NCBI GenBank assembly: GCA_015233285.1
Contig: JADFYA010000033.1
Coordinates: 1-15,758 of the forward strand
Direction: 5' to 3'
DNA: 15,758 nucleotides
Origin: Deltaproteobacteria bacterium
GTDB taxonomy: Bacteria > Desulfobacterota > JADFXK01
Shown here piece by piece: positions 1 through 7,523 of the stretch. A program made the translations under genes and the position numbers. The notes beneath the pieces are model-generated. The model did no database searches. It was not told the origin of the DNA and saw only the letters and a program-made list of their open reading frames with translations. Position 1 is the stretch's first letter. Each line of letters opens with the position of its first letter.

Positions 1-79
1 GACATTCCATTCAGAGGAAATGATTTTGGGGGCCGGCCGACCTCCTGACCATCCCGCTGACACGTAACATGCCGTATTT

Positions 80-123
80 CCCAGGGCACTGCCCTGGGCT
101 AACCTAGAGCGCCCCGTTGGGGC
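80..123. repeat. REP-like pair of adjacent palindromes
   Basis: Two hairpins stand side by side. The first has perfect 9-bp arms, CCCAGGGCA at 80-88 and TGCCCTGGG at 90-98. The second is GCCCC-GTT-GGGGC at 111-123. A 12-nt spacer separates them. This arrangement resembles the dispersed extragenic palindromes scattered in many bacterial genomes. Read as protein, the stretch gives a phrase like ALPWANLERPVGA, which I recall from spurious ORFs called over such elements. It lies 83 nt past the fliA stop. Neither stem is followed by a T-run on the minus strand, so a simple intrinsic terminator is not supported. Only one copy is in the window, so the dispersed nature is inferred. Confidence 0.45.
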
Positions 124-205
124 TTAAGCGGAATTGGCCATTTATTAAAATCAGATCCGTTGCCCCTGCGCCTTAAGTTAATGGCATTAACCCGTAACCA
201 AGATT

Positions 206-988
206 TTATAACACGTTTTTCAACTTGCCCCTGAGATAAAGCAGCGTTTTGGAGTGAATCTGGGAGACGCGTGACTCGGTAATGTCGAGCACCTCTCCGA
301 TTTCTTTCATATTTAATTCTTCAAAATAATATAACGTCAGGACCAGGCGTGGTTTTTCCGGCAATTCTTCGATGGCTTCGCCTAATGACTGCTTCAATTG
401 GGCCAGATGCAGTTCTTGGAAGGGGCTGTCGGAATTGGGATCAACCAGGTAGTCGATGATTTCTTGCCGTCGGCCCATGACCTCTTCGCCGACGGTCTCG
501 TTCAAGGAGATCAGAGATACTGATTTAACCTGGCTGATAACGTCAAAAAGCTCCTGTTCTTCCAAGCCAAGTTCCGCAGCCAGTTCTTCATCGGTAGCTT
601 GCCGGCCGAACCTCTGTTCCAGCTCAAAGTAAGCCTTTTCCATCTCTCTGGCCTGCCGCCGGACTGAACGGGGAACCCAATCCATATTGCGTAAGGCGTC
701 GAGCATGGAGCCGCGAATGCGGAATTCGGCATAAGTCTTGAACTTGGTTTGTTTGCCGGTGTCGTACTTATCAATGGCGTCTAACAGGCCAACGGTCCCG
801 GCGCTGACCAGTTCCTCCTGGTCGATGTGAGGCGGCAGTCGCATGGCCATGCGGTTGGCGATGTTCTTGACCAAGGGAGCGTATTCGACGATCAACTTGT
901 CCCGGTTGTCCCGGTTGACCTGGGCGAGGCTTTGGCCATTCTTTATTTCTCCACTTTTTTTTATCATGGTTGGTCGAGGTCCGCTCAT
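206..988 (-). CDS. fliA: RNA polymerase sigma factor for flagellar operon (sigma-28)
   Basis: Encodes a 260-residue sigma-70 family factor that directs RNA polymerase to late flagellar and chemotaxis promoters. Region 2 begins near residue 36 (YAPLVKNIA) and includes the FliA-typical stretch RIRGSMLDALRNMDWVPRS at about 91-109. Region 3 follows (RQATDEELAAELG), and region 4 with its helix-turn-helix occupies about 207-259 (LPEKPRLVLTLYYFEELN, then EIGEVLDITESRVSQIHS). Length is normal for FliA. It is the last gene of the flhA-flhF-flhG-fliA operon, 22 nt after the flhG stop. No strong Shine-Dalgarno precedes the first ATG, and an ATG seven codons later (965-967) is an alternative start. Translation may be coupled to flhG. 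No flgM anti-sigma gene is seen here. Confidence 0.96.
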   Translation of the reverse strand: MSGPRPTMIKKSGEIKNGQSLAQVNRDNRDKLIVEYAPLVKNIANRMAMRLPPHIDQEELVSAGTVGLLDAIDKYDTGKQTKFKTYAEFRIRGSMLDALRNMDWVPRSVRRQAREMEKAYFELEQRFGRQATDEELAAELGLEEQELFDVISQVKSVSLISLNETVGEEVMGRRQEIIDYLVDPNSDSPFQELHLAQLKQSLGEAIEELPEKPRLVLTLYYFEELNMKEIGEVLDITESRVSQIHSKTLLYLRGKLKNVL

Positions 989-1010
989 CGCCAGTCAGGA
1001 TTATATTAGT

Positions 1011-1970
1011 TTAAGAGGTTTTAACCGTGAGCCTCATGTCTCCGGGATTGGACAGGAATCCCTTCCAGAAGAATTTGGCGCCACCGCCCGCATTTTGATT
1101 GTTACGACGCATCAGATTGATGTCATTCGCCACGGTCTCAAAGCATTTGTTCGCCGGTGAGAAGGGATAAGCCTCCGCCAGAGGTTGTTGCTGTCGGACA
1201 GCCATCTGAAGATGGTCATCTCTTGTCACATAGCCGAGATAGTTAATAGAAATGTTTAAGAAACGTTGCGCCGCAGAGTTCAGGGTCCGGTAGACCTCTT
1301 TGGCTTCCCGTTCATTTTTGACCGAGTTGACCAGAAGATTAAAATTTTTGACCGCGTGCTTTAGCCCCATCACCTTAATCAAGGCATAGGCATCGGTGAT
1401 AGAGGTGGGTTCGGGAGCCGCGATGACTATTATTTCATGAGCCAGGGCGTTAAAATAGATAACGTTTGACGAGATCCCGGCTCCGGTATCGATCAGCACC
1501 ACGTCCAGTCTGCGGGTAAACGCCTCTAGTTCGGCTAAAATGGCCATCTTCTGTTGCTGACTTAAATCTGTTAACTCAAACACGCCCGATGCCGCGGGTA
1601 AAATCAAGATTCCGGCCGGACCCCGGACCAGGACCTCGGACAGGCGCTTTTCTCCGGTCAGCAGATGTTGGATGTTATATTTAGGGGTCAGGCCCAGCAG
1701 GACGTCGATATTGCCCAGGCCCATGTCGGCATCCAGGATTAAAGTTTTTAGACCCGCTTTTGACAAATTGACGGCCACGTTGGCCACCACGTTGGTCTTG
1801 CCGACGCCGCCTTTGCCACTGGTCACCGCCACGACTAGAGCGGAGTTGGGCCGGCTTGGAATCGGAGCCGGTTTCTTTTTGTTTACGGGTTTTATATCGG
1901 TATTTGAGTCCATAGATGTCCTGTGCCCACTTACCGCAGCTAATGCCCTTAGGGTTCCTGCCTGATCCAT
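1011..1970 (-). CDS. flhG: MinD/ParA-like ATPase, flagellar number regulator
   Basis: A 319-residue MinD-type ATPase (FlhG, also FleN or YlxH) that partners FlhF and limits flagellar number. The N-terminus reads MDQAGTLRAL, matching the DQAxxLR helix known to bind FlhF and stimulate its GTPase, which supports this start. A deviant Walker A, GKGGVGKT, is at residues 52-59 with signature Lys53. The DADMGLGNIDVLLG loop is at 80-93, and a Walker B-like VVLIDTGAG follows. The C-terminus has a hydrophobic and basic segment (AKFFWKGFL) that could serve for membrane targeting, as in other MinD-like proteins. A good ribosome site (GAGGGA, about 5 nt before ATG) lies in the 18-nt gap after flhF. Neighbours fix the assignment as FlhG rather than MinD. 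Confidence 0.95.
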   Translation of the reverse strand: MDQAGTLRALAAVSGHRTSMDSNTDIKPVNKKKPAPIPSRPNSALVVAVTSGKGGVGKTNVVANVAVNLSKAGLKTLILDADMGLGNIDVLLGLTPKYNIQHLLTGEKRLSEVLVRGPAGILILPAASGVFELTDLSQQQKMAILAELEAFTRRLDVVLIDTGAGISSNVIYFNALAHEIIVIAAPEPTSITDAYALIKVMGLKHAVKNFNLLVNSVKNEREAKEVYRTLNSAAQRFLNISINYLGYVTRDDHLQMAVRQQQPLAEAYPFSPANKCFETVANDINLMRRNNQNAGGGAKFFWKGFLSNPGDMRLTVKTS

Positions 1971-1988
1971 TGTGTCCCTCGCAGTAAC

Positions 1989-3419
1989 TTAACCAATTTT
2001 TTTGTTTTTGTCGAGTGAAATAACATTTCTCGAAGGCTGTACCCCATTCAAAATGAATTCGGCCGCGTTTTCCGGTGTGGCGGTCAGAATATCCTCCGGA
2101 ACTTTTTGTCCGGTGGTCATATAGGCCAACGGGATACCACGGCTGATGATTTGGTTCAGAATTGGTCCGAAACATCTGGTTTCGTCTAATTTGGTGACCA
2201 CCACCCCTTTGACCGGGATCAGCTTATAAGCCTGAATAATCTGCCCCAGATCATCGTCTTTGGTGGTGGCGCTCATGGTCAAGAAGATGTCGCCGCCGAA
2301 ATTCCCCGGAAAGAATTTTTTGAGTTCCGCCAATTGACCGGGGTCATGATGGCTTCGGCCGGCCGTATCTATCAAGATCACGTCTTTTCTCTTAAGTTTG
2401 GTTATGGCTGAGGCCATCTCACGCGGTGAAGCCACCACCTCAACCGGAGCGCCAATGATATTAGCGTAGATTTTCAGTTGTTCCACCGCGGCGATGCGGT
2501 AAGTGTCGATGGTGATGAAGCCGACTTTCCGGTTTTGTTCAAAGGCGAATTTAGCCGCCAGTTTAGCGATGGTGGTTGTCTTCCCGACACCGGTGGGACC
2601 AACAAAGGCGGCCATCACCGGGTTGAGAGACCGGCCGGCTGGATCGCCAAGATTGATCGGTCCGGTGGTTTTGATTATTTTGGTCAACATCTTGGCCAGG
2701 AAGGCCCGGCAGTAGTTCGGATCATCTTGTTTTGTCTTGGCTAGTTTTTGATTAACCCGATCAAGCAGCTTTAAGGCCACCGTCTCAGACACCCCGAAGT
2801 GGAGCATGCTCTGGTAAAGCTTAATCAGGTTGGGGTGGAAACCAGTGTTCTTTAGGACGCCGCTATGCCGGGCGATGAACTGACTCAACCAATCAATATC
2901 CTCCAGACCCGTTTCCAGGGGAAGGCAGCCAAATTTTTGACGGGCGTCAGAATTTTCGCCACAGAGCGTGATCAGGGTTCTTTTGATGGCCGCCAATTCG
3001 GCCAGAACCGGCTGCATCCTGGGGTCACTGTCTGATGAGCCCCTTAAGCCGTTATTAATCGCCGGGTTTGGCCGCCCGGAAAAGAGCTGGGTCAGCTCCA
3101 GTGGTTCGTCCGTGACCCGGTGGGTCAGGGTGACCACGTCATCATCGGCCTCCGGCGTCGGTTCAAGTTTTTCAAACCGGGCGGGAGTGCAACCGGCCGC
3201 ACCAGCCGCGGGACGTTTTGATCTCCGGCGTCTCATGGCCGAAACGTCACTTTCTGAGGCCGCGGTCACCTCCACCATGGGTCGCCCGAAGACGCCGAAT
3301 TGTCCTTTTCCATCTCTCAGTTCTCGGGAGGATAGAATGATCGCGGAAGATCCTAAATCCTCTTTGACCAACCGGAGGGCCTCTTCCATCGTGATAGCTT
3401 CGTATCGTTTAATTTCCAT
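1989..3419 (-). CDS. flhF: Flagellar biosynthesis SRP-family GTPase FlhF
   Basis: A 476-residue SRP-type GTPase that places the flagellar basal body, typically at a pole, and is regulated by FlhG. The N-terminal B domain (residues 1 to about 60) starts MEIKRYEAITMEEALRLVK. A low-complexity linker with RRRRSKRPAAGAAG follows, then a helical N domain. The G domain carries the P-loop GPTGVGKTTT at 274-283, IDTYR shortly after, DTAGR at 351-355 and TKLDE at 409-413. All GTPase motifs are intact. The start codon overlaps the end of flhA by 11 bp, so translation is probably coupled. The distance to flhG downstream is 18 nt. The length is at the long end for the family, mainly through the linker. 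Confidence 0.96.
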   Translation of the reverse strand: MEIKRYEAITMEEALRLVKEDLGSSAIILSSRELRDGKGQFGVFGRPMVEVTAASESDVSAMRRRRSKRPAAGAAGCTPARFEKLEPTPEADDDVVTLTHRVTDEPLELTQLFSGRPNPAINNGLRGSSDSDPRMQPVLAELAAIKRTLITLCGENSDARQKFGCLPLETGLEDIDWLSQFIARHSGVLKNTGFHPNLIKLYQSMLHFGVSETVALKLLDRVNQKLAKTKQDDPNYCRAFLAKMLTKIIKTTGPINLGDPAGRSLNPVMAAFVGPTGVGKTTTIAKLAAKFAFEQNRKVGFITIDTYRIAAVEQLKIYANIIGAPVEVVASPREMASAITKLKRKDVILIDTAGRSHHDPGQLAELKKFFPGNFGGDIFLTMSATTKDDDLGQIIQAYKLIPVKGVVVTKLDETRCFGPILNQIISRGIPLAYMTTGQKVPEDILTATPENAAEFILNGVQPSRNVISLDKNKKIG

Positions 3420-5496
3420 GGCTCAAACTCACCATTCCCAGGTTAGTGATTGATGCGTCGGCTGAAATCTCGTTATGAGACAAGACGACCAAAGTGGGAA
3501 TAAACCGTTCGGTCAGTCGTTTCAAAGGAGTTCTAACAATCGGCGAAGTCAGGATAATCGGTGTCAGTCCCGCCTCTCGGAATTTCTCCGTGGCGGCGGT
3601 TAGAGTATTGATGATCTGATGGGCTTTGGCCGGTTCCAAGGTCAAGTATGATTCAGTCTCGGTATGTTGGAGGGATCGGGTGATCATATCCTCAATGGTC
3701 TTGTCCAGCGTCATGATGTGCAGGCTCCCATCGGGGAGCAGGTGCTGGCGGGTAATCTGTCTGGCCAGGGCCTGCCGGACGTAATCGGTCAGCAGGTCAA
3801 CATTCCTGGTCGTCGGGGCATGGTCACCCAGGGTCTCAACAATAGACAAGAAGTTGCGGACAGACACACCTTCCTTAACCAGGCTCTGGAGGACCTTTTG
3901 CACGCCGCCGACCGACATGACGTTGGGGACCAGTTCTTCTACGGCCTTGGGGTAACTTTCCGCCAGGTGTTCCAGGAGCTTCTGGACTTCCTGCCGACCC
4001 AGGAATTCAAAGGCGTTTTTCTTAATTACTTCCGAGATATGGGTGGCGATTACGGTGGCGGTATCCACTACTGTGTATCCGGCTATCTGGGCTCTTTCCT
4101 TGTCTTTTTCTTCTATCCACAAGGACGGCAGCCCAAAGGCCGGTTCTTTGGTCGGGATACCTTCTATCTTCATCTCAGTTTCTCCTGAATCCATAGCCAG
4201 ATAGTGGTCAGGCATGATATCCCCTTTGGCTATTTCCACCCCTTTAATCAGGATGGAGTACTCATTCGGCCCCAACTGGAGGTTATCCCGAATGTGCATT
4301 GGCGGGACCACCAGGCCCATATCCAGGGCAAATTGCCGGCGGATGGACTTAACCCGATCCAGGAGTGAACCATCTTGCTCTACATCGACCAGAGGGATGA
4401 GGTTGTAACCCACTTCCAATTCCAGTACATCCAGGGGCAACAGAGCCTCTACCTTCTCAACTTTTTCTTCGGGTGTCTCGGCCCGCTCTTCTACGGCTTC
4501 CACCATGGCTTCCCGCCGTGACCGGTAAATGAGATAGGTGACATAACCGGTGACAATGCCCATGGCGAAGAAGGGGATGGTGGGCATTCCAGGGATGAGG
4601 CCGAAGAAGAAAATGACGCCTGCGGCCAGGCCGAGAGCCCGGTGATGGGCTAGAATCTGGCCGACCAGTTCGGCCCCCAGATTTGCTTCCGAGGCAGCCC
4701 TGGTGACGATAATACCGGCAGCCGTGGAGATGACCAGGGCGGGGATTTGGGAGACCAGGCCGTCACCGATGGTTAACAGGGTGTAGGTCTGGGCCGCCGT
4801 CCCGATGGGCATACCTTCTTGAAAGACACCGATGATCAGACCGCCGACAATATTAACCACCGTGATGATTACGGCGGCAATGGCGTCACCTCGGACGAAC
4901 TTACTGGCGCCGTCCATGGCCCCGTAGAAATCGGCTTCCTTGGAGATTTTTTGACGCCGGACCTTGGCTTCGGACTCCGTGATCAGACCGGCGTTGAGGT
5001 CGGCGTCAATGGCCATTTGTTTACCCGGCATGGCGTCCAAGGTAAACCTGGCGGCCACTTCGGCGATACGGCCGGAACCTTTGGTAATGACGACGAAATT
5101 GATGATGACCAAGATGGCGAATATAATCACCCCGACCACGTAATTACCGCCGACGACAAAAGAGCCAAAGGCTTTGATGACCTCGCCGGCGGCGGTGGCC
5201 CCTTCGTGCCCGTGCAACAGGATCAACCGGGCCGAGGCGATATTTAAGGACAGCCGGAGCAGGGTGGTAATGAGCAATAAGCCCGGAAAAATAGAGAAAT
5301 CCGGCGGGTTCAAGATGTAAATGCCGATAAACAAGATAATCACGGCGACAGTGATGTTAAAGGTCAACAGCATGTCCAAAAGCGGCGTGGGCACGGGAAT
5401 GATCATGATGATCAACACCCCGATTACGCCGAGCGCCATCAAAATGTCGCTGTATTTGGTGATGCCGCCTAAGACCGCTGAGTTGGTTTGAGCCAT
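3409..5496 (-). CDS. flhA: Flagellar biosynthesis protein FlhA (export gate)
   Basis: A 695-residue inner-membrane component of the flagellar type III export apparatus. Its membrane half contains about eight hydrophobic segments, beginning near residues 20-40 and 43-62. The family signatures are clear: RLSLNIASARLILLHG near 81-96, and the cytoplasmic loop GRIAEVAARFTLDAMPGKQ (142-160) with IDADLNAGL after it. KFVRGDAIAAVIITVVNIVGG lies near 199-219. The C-terminal half is the cytosolic substrate-docking domain. I chose the ATG at 5494-5496 (MAQTNS) because it has AAGGCGG about 5 nt upstream and gives the usual family length. The frame stays open to a GTG at 5554-5556, which adds 20 untypical residues. 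First gene of the flagellar operon; flhB, fliP, fliQ and fliR are not adjacent. Confidence 0.96.
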   Translation of the reverse strand: MAQTNSAVLGGITKYSDILMALGVIGVLIIMIIPVPTPLLDMLLTFNITVAVIILFIGIYILNPPDFSIFPGLLLITTLLRLSLNIASARLILLHGHEGATAAGEVIKAFGSFVVGGNYVVGVIIFAILVIINFVVITKGSGRIAEVAARFTLDAMPGKQMAIDADLNAGLITESEAKVRRQKISKEADFYGAMDGASKFVRGDAIAAVIITVVNIVGGLIIGVFQEGMPIGTAAQTYTLLTIGDGLVSQIPALVISTAAGIIVTRAASEANLGAELVGQILAHHRALGLAAGVIFFFGLIPGMPTIPFFAMGIVTGYVTYLIYRSRREAMVEAVEERAETPEEKVEKVEALLPLDVLELEVGYNLIPLVDVEQDGSLLDRVKSIRRQFALDMGLVVPPMHIRDNLQLGPNEYSILIKGVEIAKGDIMPDHYLAMDSGETEMKIEGIPTKEPAFGLPSLWIEEKDKERAQIAGYTVVDTATVIATHISEVIKKNAFEFLGRQEVQKLLEHLAESYPKAVEELVPNVMSVGGVQKVLQSLVKEGVSVRNFLSIVETLGDHAPTTRNVDLLTDYVRQALARQITRQHLLPDGSLHIMTLDKTIEDMITRSLQHTETESYLTLEPAKAHQIINTLTAATEKFREAGLTPIILTSPIVRTPLKRLTERFIPTLVVLSHNEISADASITNLGMVSLSHGN

Positions 5497-5991
5497 GGTT
5501 GCCGCCTTTATCACTGTCAAGTGGCTGAGAGTTGTTTGGGGTGCTCCATTTGGCACGTTTCTTGGTGCTTATAAGAGGTTGCCGCCGGCATTGATGCCTT
5601 GGATGAAGGTGGCGCGCAATTTTCTTATCCCGCGCCGTAATGATATGCAATTTGTGCGCCATTTACAATATGCTTGATAGATAAGGCCGGAACACAAATC
5701 GGGTGCCGCGTAGGGTGCGACAGGTGAGGATATTTTGACGGTGCCCAGGCGGCCGGGTAGTCCGGTGCCAAAAAAAATATACGGATTGTTTTTCTGCTAT
5801 TGGCATTGTGGTCACGGCCGCAAAAATTTTGGATATGTCACGGAACTGTGTTGATTATCTTTTGAGCGAGGGCGTGATTTTGGGGATTAGGATGGGTAAG
5901 AGGGTGGTAGGAGTTAAAAGATGTTAGCGGCGACAGTTTTTGGTCTAGGGAGATAAGCCGGAAGGGGATGGCTACGAAGATAGGATCTGTT
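5497..5991. other. Leader region upstream of flhA, no gene
   Basis: About 495 bp between the flhA start and the end of the AT-rich cassette. I see no credible coding region on either strand. Open frames here lack family resemblance and ribosome sites. The stretch contains the sigma-54 promoter candidate at 5646-5661 and would supply a leader of about 140 nt to flhA. No clear intrinsic terminator for the upstream cassette was found. Confidence 0.6.
5646..5661 (-). promoter_or_regulatory. Sigma-54 (RpoN) promoter candidate for the flhA operon
   Basis: On the minus strand the sequence TGGCGCACAAATTGCA aligns with the RpoN consensus TGGCACGNNNNTTGCA. The invariant GG of the -24 element and GC of the -12 element are present with exact spacing. 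Only two less conserved positions differ (A to G and G to A inside the -24 box). Transcription would start near 5635, about 140 nt before the flhA ATG. Middle flagellar genes in many polarly flagellated Proteobacteria depend on RpoN with a FleQ/FlrA-type activator, so the context fits. No activator site was identified. Confidence 0.6.
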
Positions 5992-6405
5992 TTATCGTAG
6001 ACCTATTAATTCTTTAAATAATTCATTATGGTATGGGAAATCCTGTCCATTTTGGCAAATCATGCAGTCATTGCATCTGAAATGTTCCATAAATACGTCC
6101 CTGGCCTGTTCATTAGGAAGACTTCTTATATTAATGTGACATTGGTCTCCTGACTCGCTTTCGACTTGTTCAAGATTCGCACTGTTGAGTATGTCGGTAC
6201 ATAATATCCAGTAAGCGATTGGTTCGGTATCAACGGATTGATAATAATTATTCAGATGGGGACACACTTCAGTGCCGTATTTTTTTGTGATGCAGGACTT
6301 ACAAATGGCTGAAATACCATCTTTATAGTTTCTGAAGCTATTCGCAGTAACCCTTTGTTTCTTTTTGTCGAAAGAATGTTTCCGCAGTATTCTGATGAGT
6401 TGCAT
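5992..6405 (-). CDS. Cysteine-rich hypothetical protein, probably the frameshifted 3' part of the gene upstream
   Basis: Open frame of 137 residues if the ATG at 6403-6405 is used. I do not recognise a named family. It contains a CKSC pair at residues 35-38 preceded by NYKDG, a CPHL motif, the stretch EPIAYWILCTDIL, and near the end CNDCMICQ. These suggest one or more zinc-binding knuckles. The region before CKSC resembles the common short motif CxxCGxxL...F...KDG...CKxC, but the first cysteine pair sits in the other frame (CNSSEYCG in the 6252-6836 ORF). The two frames overlap by 154 bp. The simplest reading is one gene of about 281 residues broken by, or expressed through, a -1 shift near the A-run at 6362-6366. 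If used, the ATG at 6405 would be an accidental start. Confidence 0.6.
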   Translation of the reverse strand: MQLIRILRKHSFDKKKQRVTANSFRNYKDGISAICKSCITKKYGTEVCPHLNNYYQSVDTEPIAYWILCTDILNSANLEQVESESGDQCHINIRSLPNEQARDVFMEHFRCNDCMICQNGQDFPYHNELFKELIGLR

Positions 6406-6836
6406 CCACCGACCCCGGCTATCTTCGAGAGGTTAATCTTGATTAATTCGAGAGGAGCATTTTCACAAAATAGAACCTGTTCGTATTGTTCTCCAATGCC
6501 GATTTCATAGTCAACCTGATATGTACCATCATTACAGATTAAGACATCAACAAAATGGTCACCGAGGCGGCGTGAAAAAGATATTTCTATTTCACCCTCA
6601 CCAATGGGATGTACCTCGGCATGAAGATTATATTCTTTACCCATTCGGTAAATATCTATTGCCAGTTTGATCGTGGCTTCAGTCGGAGGAATGCCTTCAC
6701 CATAGTCCCAGCCAACAGGCAACTTGCATAGTGACTTGATAGCTTCTTCGGTGCTATCAACAATATTATCGATCATAGAATGTGATGACAAGAAAATAGT
6801 CTCACCAGCAGAAGCAGCAATCAGCGACTGATACAT
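6252..6836 (-). CDS. Hypothetical protein with LPxGWDxGxG motif (5' part of a likely frameshifted gene)
   Basis: Unnamed protein, 194 residues from the ATG at 6834-6836. That start has GAGG about 6 nt upstream and sits 1 nt after the stop of the preceding gene. An ATG four codons earlier (6848) is the alternative. The motif LPVGWDYGEGIPP near residues 39-51, followed by a helix (IKLAIDIYRMG) and a beta-rich part (AEVHPIGEGEIEISFSRRLG), resembles small uncharacterised proteins of the pattern L..GWdyGeG.pP. Up to about CNSSEYCGNILSTK (cysteines 145 and 151) the frame reads as protein. The last 30 or so residues look like out-of-frame noise. A -1 shift at the A-run (6362-6366) would join it to the cysteine-rich frame ending at 5992. 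Base composition is more AT-rich than the flanking operons. Confidence 0.6.
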   Translation of the reverse strand: MYQSLIAASAGETIFLSSHSMIDNIVDSTEEAIKSLCKLPVGWDYGEGIPPTEATIKLAIDIYRMGKEYNLHAEVHPIGEGEIEISFSRRLGDHFVDVLICNDGTYQVDYEIGIGEQYEQVLFCENAPLELIKINLSKIAGVGGCNSSEYCGNILSTKRNKGLLRIASETIKMVFQPFVSPASQKNTALKCVPI

Positions 6837-6837
6837 T

Positions 6838-7152
6838 TTACGCCTCATTTTCGTCTGGGTTAATCAGATTTATTTTTTGATGGATGTAATCAGTGGTCAT
6901 AATTTCTTGACCGGTCTTCTCTTCCAGCAATCTTATAAGCGAAAGTAATTTGGTGCCGAGTGTTTTCGCCAGAGTATAGGACATATTAACCGCAATTTTT
7001 GCCTGATTGTTTTGCTCAAAGAGGACGAGCACGTCAGCAACATCAAAATAGCATGTAAAGCCATTGATATATACTTTATCTACTTGTTCCGACTTAATAG
7101 CTTCATTGAGTTTGTCTTTAAGTTGTTTTTCTTGCTCGGCGGAACCACTCAT
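6838..7152 (-). CDS. Small DUF3467-like hypothetical protein
   Basis: A 104-residue protein, first gene of the AT-rich cassette. I chose ATG 7150-7152 (MSGSAEQEKQ) because AAAGGAA lies about 6 nt upstream. The frame stays open to 7332, but the extra N-terminus looks non-coding. It begins with a charged helix, then VDKVYINGFTCYFDVADVL and AKIAVNMSYTLAKTLGTKLL, and ends in a Glu-rich helix with TGQEIMTTDYIHQ. The order (short strand with a YxNxF motif, then NMS...AK.L...L..L.EE..G) resembles DUF3467-type proteins, whose function is unknown. That assignment is by eye and tentative. The stop is 1 nt before the next ATG, indicating coupled translation with the GWDYGEG protein. Confidence 0.7.
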   Translation of the reverse strand: MSGSAEQEKQLKDKLNEAIKSEQVDKVYINGFTCYFDVADVLVLFEQNNQAKIAVNMSYTLAKTLGTKLLSLIRLLEEKTGQEIMTTDYIHQKINLINPDENEA

Positions 7153-7194
7153 GATGTTCCTTTCGTGAAGGCTGGTGGAAAAGTAAAAAAATAC

Positions 7195-7223
7195 GTATAA
7201 CACTAACATTGTTCTAATCTCAA
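7195..7223 (-). promoter_or_regulatory. Sigma-70-type promoter candidate for the AT-rich cassette
   Basis: On the minus strand TTGAGA (7218-7223) is followed after 17 nt by TTATAC (7195-7200), or after 18 nt by TATACG. It lies about 45 nt upstream of the small DUF3467-like gene in an AT-rich stretch. One or two mismatches in each box make it plausible but not certain. Confidence 0.35.
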
Positions 7224-7391
7224 GGCAAGTTAATTTTTTTTGAGCTGCCCAATTAGAAAATAGTTTGAAATCAGGTCCGGTGATGGGTTGAGGAGATAAC
7301 AGATGGGCAGAGGTTGTGGGAAAAGATATCAAAAACAGGCTGATCGCTTGCGGGCAAAAATCAAAGCGGCCAATTTATCCGGCCCCGAGAA

Positions 7392-7416
7392 GGTCAAATA
7401 ACTTGGCCCTTGACAT
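7392..7416 (+). repeat. Short direct repeat, copy 1
   Basis: The 17-bp string AACTTGGCCCTTGACAT (7400-7416), preceded by GGTCAAA one base nearer, recurs in the same orientation at 13465-13490. Both copies lie in stretches with no intact gene. On the minus strand both can be read as (H/N)VKGQV near the end of an open frame, which may mean two remnants of related coding sequence rather than a regulatory element. Confidence 0.4.
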
Positions 7417-7522
7417 GCACAAACATGCGCAAAAAGGTGTCATCTGTGGCGTAAACAATGTTCTGCAAACCACTGCTTTCTAACCGCTCAACCGACTTAT
7501 CGACCTCAGGGTAACCTGATAC
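7394..7522 (-). pseudogene. Possible remnant of a protein-coding gene (C-terminal fragment)
   Basis: The minus strand stays open for over 40 codons to a TGA at 7394-7396, with protein-like composition: segments PEVDKSVERLESSGLQNIVY, ATDDTFLRMF and HVKGQVI. There is no usable start codon with a ribosome site, and the frame runs back into the end of the phoH gene in another frame. It may be the tail of a decayed gene or a chance open frame. No family was recognised. Confidence 0.2.
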
Positions 7523-7523
7523 C

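Noticed and set aside
20..67. Short plus-strand frame from ATG at 20 (MILGAGRPP), and a possible C-terminus ending in TGA at 46-48
   Set aside because: Too short to judge. GAGGAA touches the ATG, and nothing upstream is visible.
3664..4188. 174-codon plus-strand open frame opposite flhA, and similar long antisense frames in flhF, phoH and the PHP-GT gene
   Set aside because: They mirror strongly conserved minus-strand genes and show no motif or ribosome site, so they are shadow frames.
5551..5566. Plus-strand sigma-54-like string TGGCACGTTTCTTGGT
   Set aside because: The -24 half is perfect, but the essential GC of the -12 element is GG, and no plus-strand gene follows.
6361..6367. Canonical programmed -1 slippery heptamer
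   Set aside because: In the upstream frame the codons are ACA AAA AGA, which does not fit X-XXY-YYZ. Only single-site slippage on the A-run is possible, so a mutation or read error is as likely.
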